A stretch of 61,218 bases of DNA from Shewanella sp. AS1 (GTDB lineage Bacteria > Pseudomonadota > Gammaproteobacteria > Enterobacterales > Shewanellaceae): contig NZ_JAKCLJ010000016.1 of the NCBI RefSeq assembly GCF_021412565.1, forward strand, positions 1 through 61,218, given 5' to 3'. The notes beneath the pieces were generated by a model. The model worked only from the letters and a program-made list of their open reading frames with translations, had not been told where the DNA came from and did not search any database. A program made the translations under genes and the position numbers. Positions within the stretch are counted from its first letter, which is position 1; every line of letters starts with the position of its first letter. Below, in pieces: positions 37,754 through 46,410 of this stretch.

Positions 37754-38299
37754 TTAGGCACCGGGTAAGGTTTTAGGATGATAGCCCTGGATACCGCGAT
37801 AAAAATTCAAAATGGCGCGCATATCTTTTTCTATCTCCCCGCTGACATAAAAAGGTGCGGGGATCACCACGGCTTTGCGATCGAAATCGAAGGCCACCGT
37901 CACTATCGGCACCTGGGCTTTCTCGGCGATGCGATAGAAGCCGGTTTTCCAGCGATCTACATGGCTGCGGGTCCCCTCGGGCGCTAGTGCCAGTTTAAAC
38001 TGGGGATCTTGTCTGAAGAGCAGTACAACAGAGTCCACCAGGTTATTGTTTTGGCGTCTGTCAACGCCAGTACCGCCAAGCACCTTGAAAAACCAGCCCC
38101 AGGGCGGAATAAAGAGTTGGTGTTTCGCCAGGAAGTGAATCTTTTGCCCCAGCGCGCCACGGGCAAGTACGCCGATAATAAAGTCCCAGTTGCTGGTGTG
38201 AGGGGCAACAATAGTGACATATTGCGGCACATCCGGCAGGGCACCATCGAGTTTCCAGCCGATTAATTTCAGCAGAGTTTTACAAAAAAATTGCCACAT
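37754..38299 (-). CDS. Lysophospholipid acyltransferase family protein (PlsC-like)
   Basis: A 181-residue protein with the PlsC block I HTSNWD (HX4D), block II-like GTGVDRRQN, and block III LAPEGTRSHVDRWKTGF. It is shorter than PlsC itself and resembles small stand-alone acyltransferases. Acyl acceptor unknown. Upstream of the LysE gene by 29 bases on the same strand. Confidence 0.88.
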   Translation of the reverse strand: MWQFFCKTLLKLIGWKLDGALPDVPQYVTIVAPHTSNWDFIIGVLARGALGQKIHFLAKHQLFIPPWGWFFKVLGGTGVDRRQNNNLVDSVVLLFRQDPQFKLALAPEGTRSHVDRWKTGFYRIAEKAQVPIVTVAFDFDRKAVVIPAPFYVSGEIEKDMRAILNFYRGIQGYHPKTLPGA

Positions 38300-38411
38300 G
38301 AGTTAAGCTCTATATAGATATGTTGTCGTGGTTTTTCTATTTATTGATAATAGCTTACACAAAGTTTAACCATTATACATCAGATCTTACTCTCGCTCTA
38401 AGGAGTCGAAA

Positions 38412-38834
38412 ATGTTTAAGGTTTTCTGTTTTTTTCTCTTATTTTGCATCCCGTGTTGTGTGTCGGCAGTGCCGACGGATGAGATCACCCATATGCTTGC
38501 CCGCCAGGAAGCGGCCTGGAATACGGGTGACATAGATACCTATATGCAAGGTTATTGGCGCAGCGAAAAACTGCGTATCGCATCGGGCAAGAAATTTCGC
38601 TATGGCTGGCAAGAAACCCTAGATGCCTTTAAGAAGTATTATTCAACCCGGGCGCTGATGGGGAAGTTGCAACTGACGCAAGTGGAGATCAAGGTTTTCA
38701 ATAACTCTGCTGCTATGGTGGTGGGGCGCTGGCAATTGATCCGCGCTAAAGATAAGCCTGAGGGGCTGTTTACCCTACTGCTGGAGAAGATAGATGATAG
38801 ATGGGTGATCACTCATGATCATACCTCAGAGTAG
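38412..38834 (+). CDS. Exported SnoaL-like (DUF4440) protein
   Basis: A 140-residue protein with a signal peptide (cleavage after VSA) and a cystatin-like DUF4440/NTF2 fold: ARQEAAWNTGDIDTYMQGYW, a hallmark of the family, then FNNSAAMVVGRWQL and WVITHDHTSE. Many such proteins bind small ligands; no catalytic function can be assigned. GGAG lies six bases before the ATG. Confidence 0.88.
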   Translation: MFKVFCFFLLFCIPCCVSAVPTDEITHMLARQEAAWNTGDIDTYMQGYWRSEKLRIASGKKFRYGWQETLDAFKKYYSTRALMGKLQLTQVEIKVFNNSAAMVVGRWQLIRAKDKPEGLFTLLLEKIDDRWVITHDHTSE

Positions 38835-38838
38835 TATT

Positions 38839-39594
38839 TTAATTCTGCGTTAGTTTAAAGCTCTGTCTGCCTAAATTTCTGCCTTTGCCATCGTAGCGTA
38901 CCTCAGTAAATTCGCAGTTTCTCTGGTTGTCGAACAGGACTATCGAGGTGGAGCGGGTGCCATATTCTGGATGTTTGATGTAGATAGAAGAGAGCTGGCG
39001 CTCCCACTCCAGACTGATGCCAGTTTGCGGCAGGGCACTGTCATCGGCTTGAGTATCATCTGTCATTATTGTCAGCAGGGCGTTGATATCGGGTGGAGTC
39101 TCCTTAGATAAGAGTGCCTCTAAGGCTTGGGTGCCTTTGGCCATCTTGGGCCAGATATCGTCCAGTGCGCCGTTGCTGATGGCGTGAAATCCCGGCGTTA
39201 ATCGGGTGCAATCTCCCGAGAGACTGTGATAGCAATACAGTCCATCATCCAGACTAAACAGCAGGTTAAAAGGGTTATAACTATGTCTATGCTGCGCCAA
39301 CCAGTCGGGTGTCAGCTCCTCTCGTAAGGCCTTAATGACCAGCTCGCCGCGGCTGAGTTTGTCGTTTTGCTGTAACTGAGGTGCGCGAATATTGGTCAGC
39401 GCCGCCAACTTGCCACTGCGATTGATGCCCAGCCAGGTGCCGCCGGCCTGGAGATCTTTTCCCGCCAATATCTGATCATCCGGTGGCCAGAAATGGGCCG
39501 GTTCGGTGGGGCGAATATGAAACTCGTCGCGGTTGGCGCAGACGATCAATGGATAATCCGGATGTACCTCTAGGGCGACAAATAAGATACACAT
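38839..39594 (-). CDS. NRDE-family (TANGO2-like) protein
   Basis: A 251-residue protein with the defining CANRDEF motif at residues 19-25 and AGGTWLGINRSGKLAALTNIR, followed by the conserved GTRSTSIVLFD. The eukaryotic relative TANGO2 is linked to haem or lipid handling, but the bacterial role is unknown. It stands convergent with the DUF4440 gene. Confidence 0.9.
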   Translation of the reverse strand: MCILFVALEVHPDYPLIVCANRDEFHIRPTEPAHFWPPDDQILAGKDLQAGGTWLGINRSGKLAALTNIRAPQLQQNDKLSRGELVIKALREELTPDWLAQHRHSYNPFNLLFSLDDGLYCYHSLSGDCTRLTPGFHAISNGALDDIWPKMAKGTQALEALLSKETPPDINALLTIMTDDTQADDSALPQTGISLEWERQLSSIYIKHPEYGTRSTSIVLFDNQRNCEFTEVRYDGKGRNLGRQSFKLTQN

Positions 39595-39673
39595 AGGCCT
39601 GACATGGTTGGGCGGCTCATGGTGTTAACTTAGCCTTGTTGTAGGTTAAACGCCAGTGAATCTAACAAGGCAA

Positions 39674-41236
39674 TCATTCATGATGATGGCGCTTCGGAGT
39701 TGCATCTTGTTGATGGTTATGTGGGTGATCATGTTTGTGGGCCTTGCTCCACAGCGTGATACGCGACATAAATTTTCGCGGTCCCAGGCGTAGCAGACTG
39801 GCGCCAAACAGAAACGTGATAATAGCCAGACACAATAGATTGAGGTTTGATGGCAGATGCAGCAATCCTTGCCAGCTCGGCGCCAGGTATTGGGTGATAA
39901 ACAGGCAGAGCAGTAAGCTGCTGACTAACAGAAAACGCTTTGACCAGTTCATCAGTTTAAGCTGTGAGAGATTAAATACAGGCGCCGCCAATAGTGTGAT
40001 CACCACTGCCGCCATGCTCCAACCGCTGTAGGCTAGAGTGAGCGCCAGCACCGCGCCGCCCAGATGGCAAAATCCCATGGGAAGAAACAGCAGCAGGAGT
40101 ACAGCGACCTGAACCCAAGGTTGCTCTAAGGGAACTGAAGGATGGCCAATGAGGTTGGCCAGAATCAGGCTGAGAACAATCCAGGGTGCGCTGCGATCCA
40201 CTGTATCTGCCATGCCAAAACGCCAGGCTGATTGCGGCAGGTCGCTCTGGGGCTCGGCTGGTTCGACTCTGAGCTGGGTTAATAAGGTTCCAACTAGGAG
40301 TAAACCGATAATCTGGATCAGCGCCAGGGTCGGTCCCAGCAGCAGAAGTGTGATAATTAATGCCTCAGGGCCAGCCAGTCGCTGCAACCAGCGAAGGGGC
40401 AATTTAGTGTGCTGCGCAGACAGGCCAAAATGATAGCGCAAGGTCGCGAGAAGGTAAGCCAATAACAGCACTGGCGCCAGCGTCAGCAACCAGTCCATTA
40501 GCTGCTCTGTGGTGTGGGTGTGCTCATGGTGATCATGCCCGCCCGAGTCCATCATCAGCAGAATAAAGAGTAACAGTATCCCCAGGATACTGCCTATGCC
40601 GGCCTGGTATTCATATTTACCCTGTTTATCGCTGATATGGTGGCCATGGGGTTGATGCAACACCACGTGCAAGATGGAGCCTGTCACGAAGGCCTGCAGA
40701 TAGACAGTGTTATCCAGGCTCAGGTGAGTGAGCAGTTGCTCGCCCGCGAAATAGCCAAGGCTAGTGAGCAGCATCATGCTCACTAAAACCGCCATCGCCC
40801 AGCGATTGCCGACTTGGGGCTTGAGTAGCCACCAGATAGCCAGACCAACCGGGAGGCGATGCAGTATCACGCCCAGTGCCAGCAATGCCGAATTACCATC
40901 TTGCTGGGCCAGCACCATGGCGCCGCCATCTGTGATGGTATGCAGCAGCAGACCAGCTAGGCCTAAGGTCAGGGTGAGGTTATGGGTCACCTCTGAATAA
41001 CGATGAAATAGGCGTTCACTCAGGGTTGGCCCCCATAAGCCTATGATAACGAACAGGATCGCCAATAGACCACCATGCTCTAGGAGCTCAGGCAGAATAT
41101 GGATTAGCACTAAGCCGCCGAGGGAGACAAAAATGAATCCATCTAAGCCTTTTTGCAGGCCAGTTCCCGTGGTAAAAAAACGGTAAAACAGCGGACCTAG
41201 CAGGAGTGCAATACAACTGGCGATGAGATAGTACAT
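39674..41236 (-). CDS. Two-part membrane transporter: ZIP-like N-half, DUF318/ArsP-like C-half
   Basis: A 520-residue membrane protein. The first ~200 residues resemble a ZIP metal transporter: HTITDGGAMVLA stands where TM4 HNxxDG lies and HRLPVGLAIWW where TM5 HExPEG lies, but both TM5 glutamates are gone. A His-rich loop (GGHDHHEHTHTTE) follows. The second half, from about residue 240, resembles half of a DUF318/ArsP permease: ADTVDRSAPWIVLSLILANL and AAPVFNLSQLKLM. The C-terminus is also His-rich (HKHDHPHNHQQ…HHHE). Metal transport is likely; direction unknown. Confidence 0.7.
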   Translation of the reverse strand: MYYLIASCIALLLGPLFYRFFTTGTGLQKGLDGFIFVSLGGLVLIHILPELLEHGGLLAILFVIIGLWGPTLSERLFHRYSEVTHNLTLTLGLAGLLLHTITDGGAMVLAQQDGNSALLALGVILHRLPVGLAIWWLLKPQVGNRWAMAVLVSMMLLTSLGYFAGEQLLTHLSLDNTVYLQAFVTGSILHVVLHQPHGHHISDKQGKYEYQAGIGSILGILLLFILLMMDSGGHDHHEHTHTTEQLMDWLLTLAPVLLLAYLLATLRYHFGLSAQHTKLPLRWLQRLAGPEALIITLLLLGPTLALIQIIGLLLVGTLLTQLRVEPAEPQSDLPQSAWRFGMADTVDRSAPWIVLSLILANLIGHPSVPLEQPWVQVAVLLLLFLPMGFCHLGGAVLALTLAYSGWSMAAVVITLLAAPVFNLSQLKLMNWSKRFLLVSSLLLCLFITQYLAPSWQGLLHLPSNLNLLCLAIITFLFGASLLRLGPRKFMSRITLWSKAHKHDHPHNHQQDATPKRHHHE

Positions 41237-41520
41237 ATCAGAGTTTAAAAGGGAACTGGAAAGCCAAGCAGTATAACAGTGTTATCGTCTGCAATCGAAT
41301 ACTTATGATAGTCGCCTGCTTGGATTTATTGCCATTATCGAGGAAGAACAGGGCGTTTTTACTCGCCTTTTCCTGGCTAAAAATAACGGCAACTTAGCCA
41401 TTGGAACTAGATCTCGTCGATGGCAGAAATTTAGTTGTTTTAGCTACAGATTAATGATGAAACTTCGTTATACAATATGGGGCAATCTTTAATGGGGTCA
41501 ATCTAGAAGTACGATAAGTT
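41237..41520. other. Intergenic region before marC
   Basis: Divergent promoter region, AT-rich, with TATACAAT near 41468 as a possible -10 for marC and a short palindrome ATAACAGTGTTAT near its left end. No gene seen. Confidence 0.35.
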
Positions 41521-42117
41521 ATGGATATCTTTTCAGCAGCGGTAATGTTGTTCTTAATTATGGACCCGTTAGGGAATCTGCCTATCTTCGCCTCTATCCT
41601 CAGGCATATAGAACCGAAAAAAAGGCGTATCGTATTGATAAGAGAGCTGATTTTTTCGCTTATCATCATGTTGCTCTTCCTGTTTGCCGGCGAGGCGATT
41701 CTTAATTTCCTCAACCTGAGATCTGAGTCTGTGAGTATTGCGGGTGGGATCATCTTATTTTTGATCGCCCTGCGGATGATATTCCCTCAGCCTGGTGGCG
41801 TGGTTGGTCTGGCCGCGGGCGAAGAACCTTTTATTGTGCCTATGGCGATCCCTCTGATGGCCGGGCCGTCAATTCTCGCCGCCCTAATCCTGCTGGCTCA
41901 CACAGATTCTAGCCGCATGACGGACTGGACAATCGCCTTGCTTGCTGCCTGGGGGGCGAGTGCCGTCATTTTACTCTTCTACAAGTTGTTTACTAAGCTG
42001 TTGGGCGAGAAAGGTTTAACCGCAGTCGAGCGTCTGATGGGGATGGTGCTGGTGATGATTTCTGTACAGATGTTTCTCGACGGTATTGCCAATTACATGA
42101 CCTATACAGGTAATTAA
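41521..42117 (+). CDS. MarC-family membrane protein (YhgN-like)
   Basis: A 198-residue protein with six hydrophobic segments and family marks LFLIMDPLGNLPIF, GEAILNFLNLRSESVSIAGG and FIVPMAIPLMAGPSI. Despite the name, MarC proteins are not proven antibiotic pumps, and their substrate is unknown. The ribosome site is weak. The metalloprotease follows about 100 bases downstream. Confidence 0.92.
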   Translation: MDIFSAAVMLFLIMDPLGNLPIFASILRHIEPKKRRIVLIRELIFSLIIMLLFLFAGEAILNFLNLRSESVSIAGGIILFLIALRMIFPQPGGVVGLAAGEEPFIVPMAIPLMAGPSILAALILLAHTDSSRMTDWTIALLAAWGASAVILLFYKLFTKLLGEKGLTAVERLMGMVLVMISVQMFLDGIANYMTYTGN

Positions 42118-42215
42118 TCACATTCTTGTCCTTAATTATTCGACTCGATGGAGTAAAATTAGATATAAGAGTATTGCGTCATCTCAATCACCCAGTTTCG
42201 CAAGGACAAAGTAGA

Positions 42216-45071
42216 ATGATGAAACCATATTGGGCAGGGATATTAACGGCTTTAGCTTTTCTGTTGTCATGTGGGAGCCCAGATCTCAGTGCGGCGCCCA
42301 GGCCTGAAAATCTTTCGGGGCCGTCTGCAGACATAGGTTTGGTGAATAAGACGCAGATCCTCTACTGGCTGACGAAGCGGGGTGAGCTCTCCCCTGATGC
42401 CAGCGAAGCGCAGAAACAAGAGGCATTTGAGCTGTATATCAGTAAGGCGAGTCATTTCAGGGATGACGCCATGGTGATCGAGTCTAAACTGAAACGGCAA
42501 AATGCAGTGACAAGCAGCTCAAAAGAGAGCTCAAGATTACAAAAAGTGGGTGCTATGGTGACAGTGCTCTCCGACAGAGAGGTGAGCAAAACAGTTAAAG
42601 TGCTGGGGGTGTTAATCGACTTTCCTGATCTGCTTCATAACGATAACCGCCTTAGCTCCAGTGATACACCTATGTATTACCCTAGTTATCCGCTCTCTCA
42701 CTATTATAATCTGATGTTTTCCTCCAGCGGATTTACCGGCCCCTTCGGTGAAAATCTGCTCTCTGCTTACCAATATTACCAGGCCGAATCCGGTGGCTCC
42801 TTCTTCTACGAAGGTGACGTTAAGGGGTGGTATACCGCCAGCAATAATGCCGCCTATTATGGGGCTAACAATCCTAGCAATAATAACGACGATGTTCGGG
42901 TGCCTGAGCTGGTTCAGGAAGCTGTCACCTTTGCTCTTTATGGCATGAGTCAGTCTGAACTGGACAGTTACGATATTGAAGACCCTTACGATCTCGATGG
43001 CGATGGCAATTATGATGAAGCCGACGGCATCATAGATCATGTGACCATATTTCACTCCAGCATAGGTGAGGAGTCTGGCGGCGGGGTATTGGGCGATAAT
43101 GCTATCTGGTCGCACCGCTATTATGTTTATGGCAGTAATGATATTGGTGAGACTATCCCAGGCACCAACAAGAAGGTCTTTGGTTACACCATTCAACCCA
43201 TAGATGCCGCCGCGGGTGTAGTGGCACACGAGTTTGGCCACGACTTAGGTCTGCCGGATGAATATGATACCAGCGGCCTTGGTGATGGCTCTCCCGTAGG
43301 CATGTGGTCGATCATGGCCAGCGGCAGTTGGGCGGGGGATATTCCAGGGGCGCACCCTGTGGGTTTTAGCCCCTATGCTCGCTCCTATCTGCAAGAGAAC
43401 TATAAAGGGAAATGGCTCAATGAGACCAAGATTAGCCTGAATGCGATTCCCGTCGGTGGCCAGGAGGTGAATCTGGTCGAGGCGGTGAATCACAATCAGG
43501 TCAATCAGTTGTCGATACCCCTGCCGCCGGAAGCGATTTTGTTTCGCGCCCCCTATTCGGGTCAGTACCAATACTATTCCGGTCAAGGTAACTTAATTAA
43601 TCAATCCGCCAGTTTCGATCTCAACCTGCCAGCCAGCGCAAGTCTCATTCTGTCGATGAAAGCGCACTGGAAGATAGAGCTGGATTATGACTATGTGCAG
43701 GTATTGATCGATGGTGTTCCCCTCGCCGGTAACCATACCAAGGCGGTCAATAGTATCAATTCGGCAGAGCACATCATTACTGGCCAGTCTGCCAATATCG
43801 CTGGCGCCGAGGGCAGTAATGCCTGGGTGGATCTGACCTTCGATTTGACGGCCTATGCCGGTGGCAATCACCAAATCAGCTTCATCTATAAGACAGATGA
43901 ATTTGTCGGTGACTATGGCTTTGTGATGGATGACATACGTCTGCTCGAGAATGGTCAACAAGTCTATTTTGATGGCGCAGAAACTGCCGGAGTGATGACA
44001 CTCGATGGCTTCACCCGCATAGATAATTACCGTCAGGGCGGTGATCGCCGCTATGTGGTGCAACTGCGCAGTTACAATGGTGTTGATGTCGGGTTGCAGA
44101 GCTTCCCTTATGAACCCGGTGTTTTGCTCTGGTTCGAGAATAAAGAGGAGGTCGATAATGGTTCCAGCGGGCATCCTGGCGAAGGTTTGATCGGTGTGGT
44201 GGATGCCGATCAGGTGTTAATTAGCAGCTGGGATACAGAGGGGCAGATCCGCGATGCAACCTTCAGTCTATACAACCAGTCGGCCTTCTTCGGTGATAAT
44301 CACCTCAATGCCAATAACCTGTTTGATGATAGCCTGGATTACAGTGCGCCACTGAAACCTCAGGCAGGGATAAAGTTGCCTGCGCTGGGCTTGACTATGG
44401 AAGTGGTGACTCAGGCCACAGACTCCACCCAAGCATTGGTGCGTTTTGAATACACAGGCGATGAGATTGAGTTACCTGCCAGTGAACTCTTGATCAGTAT
44501 TGCCACTACCAATGACAACGGCAGTGTCAGCTTTACCGCCAATGTCAGCGGCGGCGATGGCAATTACACCTATCAGTGGGATTTTGGTGTGGCGGGTGCA
44601 AGCTCAACACTGGCCTCGCCCACGCACACTTATAGTGAAGCCGGCCAGTATCTGGTGACACTGACTGTGACCGATGGCAGCGGAAATACTCAAGATACAG
44701 TGGTAACCATACTGGTTGAACTGCCACCTGTGGCCGCTTTCAGTTTTGTTGCTAATCAACTTCAGGTCAGCTTCAGCGATGCGACGACTCTAGGAGTGGG
44801 AGCGCTCAGTTATCAATGGGATTTTGGTGACGGCAGCAATAGCGTTTTTTCCTCTCCGAGCCACACCTACGATACAGCAGGCACTTATACTGTGGTGCTG
44901 AACGTGACCGACAGCAATGGCAATACTTCGAGCGCGACTCAGGAAGTGACAGTGTCTTCGGCTGCAAGCCAGTCATCCGGCGGTTCGGGTGGCGGTGGCA
45001 GCTTAGGTGGAGTATCACTTATTCTATTGATGGTGCTTGCTTGTTTCAGGCGCTTAGCTGGTCAAGGCTAA
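42216..45071 (+). CDS. Secreted M6-family metalloprotease with two PKD repeats and GlyGly-CTERM
   Basis: A 951-residue exported protease of the immune-inhibitor-A (M6) family. The zinc motif HEFGHDLGLPDE starts at residue 338. Two PKD domains lie near the C-terminus (about 44478-44718 and 44722-44960; both have YQWDFG and HTY). It ends with SGGSGGGGSLGG, a hydrophobic stretch and FRRL, a GlyGly-CTERM signal processed by rhombosortase and linked to type II secretion. Vibrio PrtV has a similar build. LLSC near residue 19 looks like a lipobox. AAGGA before the double ATG sets the start. Confidence 0.92.
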   Translation: MMKPYWAGILTALAFLLSCGSPDLSAAPRPENLSGPSADIGLVNKTQILYWLTKRGELSPDASEAQKQEAFELYISKASHFRDDAMVIESKLKRQNAVTSSSKESSRLQKVGAMVTVLSDREVSKTVKVLGVLIDFPDLLHNDNRLSSSDTPMYYPSYPLSHYYNLMFSSSGFTGPFGENLLSAYQYYQAESGGSFFYEGDVKGWYTASNNAAYYGANNPSNNNDDVRVPELVQEAVTFALYGMSQSELDSYDIEDPYDLDGDGNYDEADGIIDHVTIFHSSIGEESGGGVLGDNAIWSHRYYVYGSNDIGETIPGTNKKVFGYTIQPIDAAAGVVAHEFGHDLGLPDEYDTSGLGDGSPVGMWSIMASGSWAGDIPGAHPVGFSPYARSYLQENYKGKWLNETKISLNAIPVGGQEVNLVEAVNHNQVNQLSIPLPPEAILFRAPYSGQYQYYSGQGNLINQSASFDLNLPASASLILSMKAHWKIELDYDYVQVLIDGVPLAGNHTKAVNSINSAEHIITGQSANIAGAEGSNAWVDLTFDLTAYAGGNHQISFIYKTDEFVGDYGFVMDDIRLLENGQQVYFDGAETAGVMTLDGFTRIDNYRQGGDRRYVVQLRSYNGVDVGLQSFPYEPGVLLWFENKEEVDNGSSGHPGEGLIGVVDADQVLISSWDTEGQIRDATFSLYNQSAFFGDNHLNANNLFDDSLDYSAPLKPQAGIKLPALGLTMEVVTQATDSTQALVRFEYTGDEIELPASELLISIATTNDNGSVSFTANVSGGDGNYTYQWDFGVAGASSTLASPTHTYSEAGQYLVTLTVTDGSGNTQDTVVTILVELPPVAAFSFVANQLQVSFSDATTLGVGALSYQWDFGDGSNSVFSSPSHTYDTAGTYTVVLNVTDSNGNTSSATQEVTVSSAASQSSGGSGGGGSLGGVSLILLMVLACFRRLAGQG

Positions 45072-45133
45072 GCTGTTTCGAGCTTAGCTATTTAGAAGCT
45101 TAACTTTTTCGAAATCAGATAAGTAAACCGCAG

Positions 45134-45169
45134 ATAACAAAACGCCTCACAGATGAGGCGTTTTGTTAT
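45134..45169. terminator. Bidirectional terminator between protease and ubiC
   Basis: A 15-pair perfect stem ATAACAAAACGCCTC/GAGGCGTTTTGTTAT with a six-base loop. It serves the two convergent genes. Confidence 0.93.
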
Positions 45170-45738
45170 TTGAGCTGCTCTTGAGTAATGCGCCGCTGCG
45201 AGGCTGGGAGAAAGATCTCGCTGACGCTGAGCTGTTTGCTATTGTGGCTAAAGTATCTGCGTCGCCCCCATAGAGCCTGACTTGCATCTTGATCCTGAGC
45301 ATTTATCAGCTCAGCTAGCGCGCCATCAGGGTAAAATTGACTGATCTCAATTTCCCCAGGGGTAAAATTTCCTTCGCTAAATAACAGCTCTCCCAGCGGG
45401 CGGGTGCCCAGTTCAAGAAAGCGCTGGTGTTGATTTTCGATGATCTCGCTTGGTACTAAGGTGCGGGCGAATACCCAAGGTGTACCATCGAGGCAGAGTA
45501 ATACTTCCCGCACCCATACTGTCTCCTGGGTGGTAAACTCGCCAACAAAAGGGGGAAGGTGAGCTTCTCCCAGAACGATGACGCTAAACTGATCACAGTG
45601 AGATTTGAGCTTTTGAGTTAGACTGCCCGTGTCAAGCAACCAATCCTTAAGGGCGAGAGGTGGAGATTGGGTAAGGTGTTCGGGGGAATACCATGTTATG
45701 GCTTGGCCATAGGGGAAGCTTAACCTAGTCACACTCAT
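45166..45738 (-). CDS. ubiC: UbiC, chorismate--pyruvate lyase
   Basis: A 190-residue cytosolic enzyme that makes 4-hydroxybenzoate from chorismate for ubiquinone. LKDWLLDTGSLTQKL near residue 30, VWVREVLLCLDGTPWVFARTLVP near the middle and ARRRYFSHN-like WGRRRYFSHNSKQLSVSEIF near the end are UbiC motifs. ubiA is not adjacent. It is divergent from the FliL-like gene. Confidence 0.93.
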   Translation of the reverse strand: MSVTRLSFPYGQAITWYSPEHLTQSPPLALKDWLLDTGSLTQKLKSHCDQFSVIVLGEAHLPPFVGEFTTQETVWVREVLLCLDGTPWVFARTLVPSEIIENQHQRFLELGTRPLGELLFSEGNFTPGEIEISQFYPDGALAELINAQDQDASQALWGRRRYFSHNSKQLSVSEIFLPASQRRITQEQLK

Positions 45739-45932
45739 TCATTTCTCGGTACAATATTGACTCCCGACGCAGTTTATCATGGTCAGTAGAAGATGTCGGT
45801 ATAATCTGGCTGCAATAAGCCGACATAAACTGTGGCTGCCATAAAGAGCGACCGCTGGATAATTAACAAAGTGTAGAATGGCTTAGCTGGAATCGTTCGA
45901 GTCTGGGTAAGAATAACGGAGCATGTCTTAAT

Positions 45933-46334
45933 ATGAAAAAATTTGTCCTCTTGCTGCTGATGCTCTCGGGGTTGGTGAGCCTCAATGCACTCGCTAACGA
46001 TAAGAAAGGGATCGACTATGCCTACTATGGTTTTGAGCCAGATATAGTGACCAATTACCTCTCCAATCGTAAGAAATTAGGTTTTATTAAGATCAGCGTT
46101 GAACTGATGGTGAAAGAGCCCAAAGATCTGATAGTGTTAGAGCGTCATGATCCGCTGTTACGCTCAGCTATTATCGAAATTTTAGGTTCTCAGCCGGAAG
46201 AGAAGGTTAAGTCGCTGACAGGCAAAGAGGAGATCCGCCGCGAGTGTTATGAGACGATCAATCGCCTTATTCAGCAAGAGGTAGGGCGTCCATTAGTGGT
46301 GAACCTACTCTTTACCAAGTATCTGTATGATTAA
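45933..46334 (+). CDS. Exported FliL-like protein
   Basis: A 133-residue protein with a cleavable-looking signal peptide (ANA) in place of the usual FliL membrane anchor. The rest matches the FliL core: FIKISVELMVKEPKDLIVLERHDPLLRSAIIEIL and the C-terminal VNLLFTKYLYD. FliL proteins sit around the flagellar motor stator; this copy is far from any flagellar gene here, so it may be an additional FliL-like protein. Confidence 0.85.
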   Translation: MKKFVLLLLMLSGLVSLNALANDKKGIDYAYYGFEPDIVTNYLSNRKKLGFIKISVELMVKEPKDLIVLERHDPLLRSAIIEILGSQPEEKVKSLTGKEEIRRECYETINRLIQQEVGRPLVVNLLFTKYLYD

Positions 46335-46410
46335 TTTTTATTCGCTAAGAGTGATGCCCGCGCTCGGTAAGACAGTTAACTATGGCTTCTAAGTTATGGG
46401 CCTCTAAGTT

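Noticed and set aside
42612..43241. 209-codon minus-strand frame
   Set aside because: Antisense to the catalytic domain of the M6 protease; no ribosome site and Ile-rich composition typical of a mirror frame.
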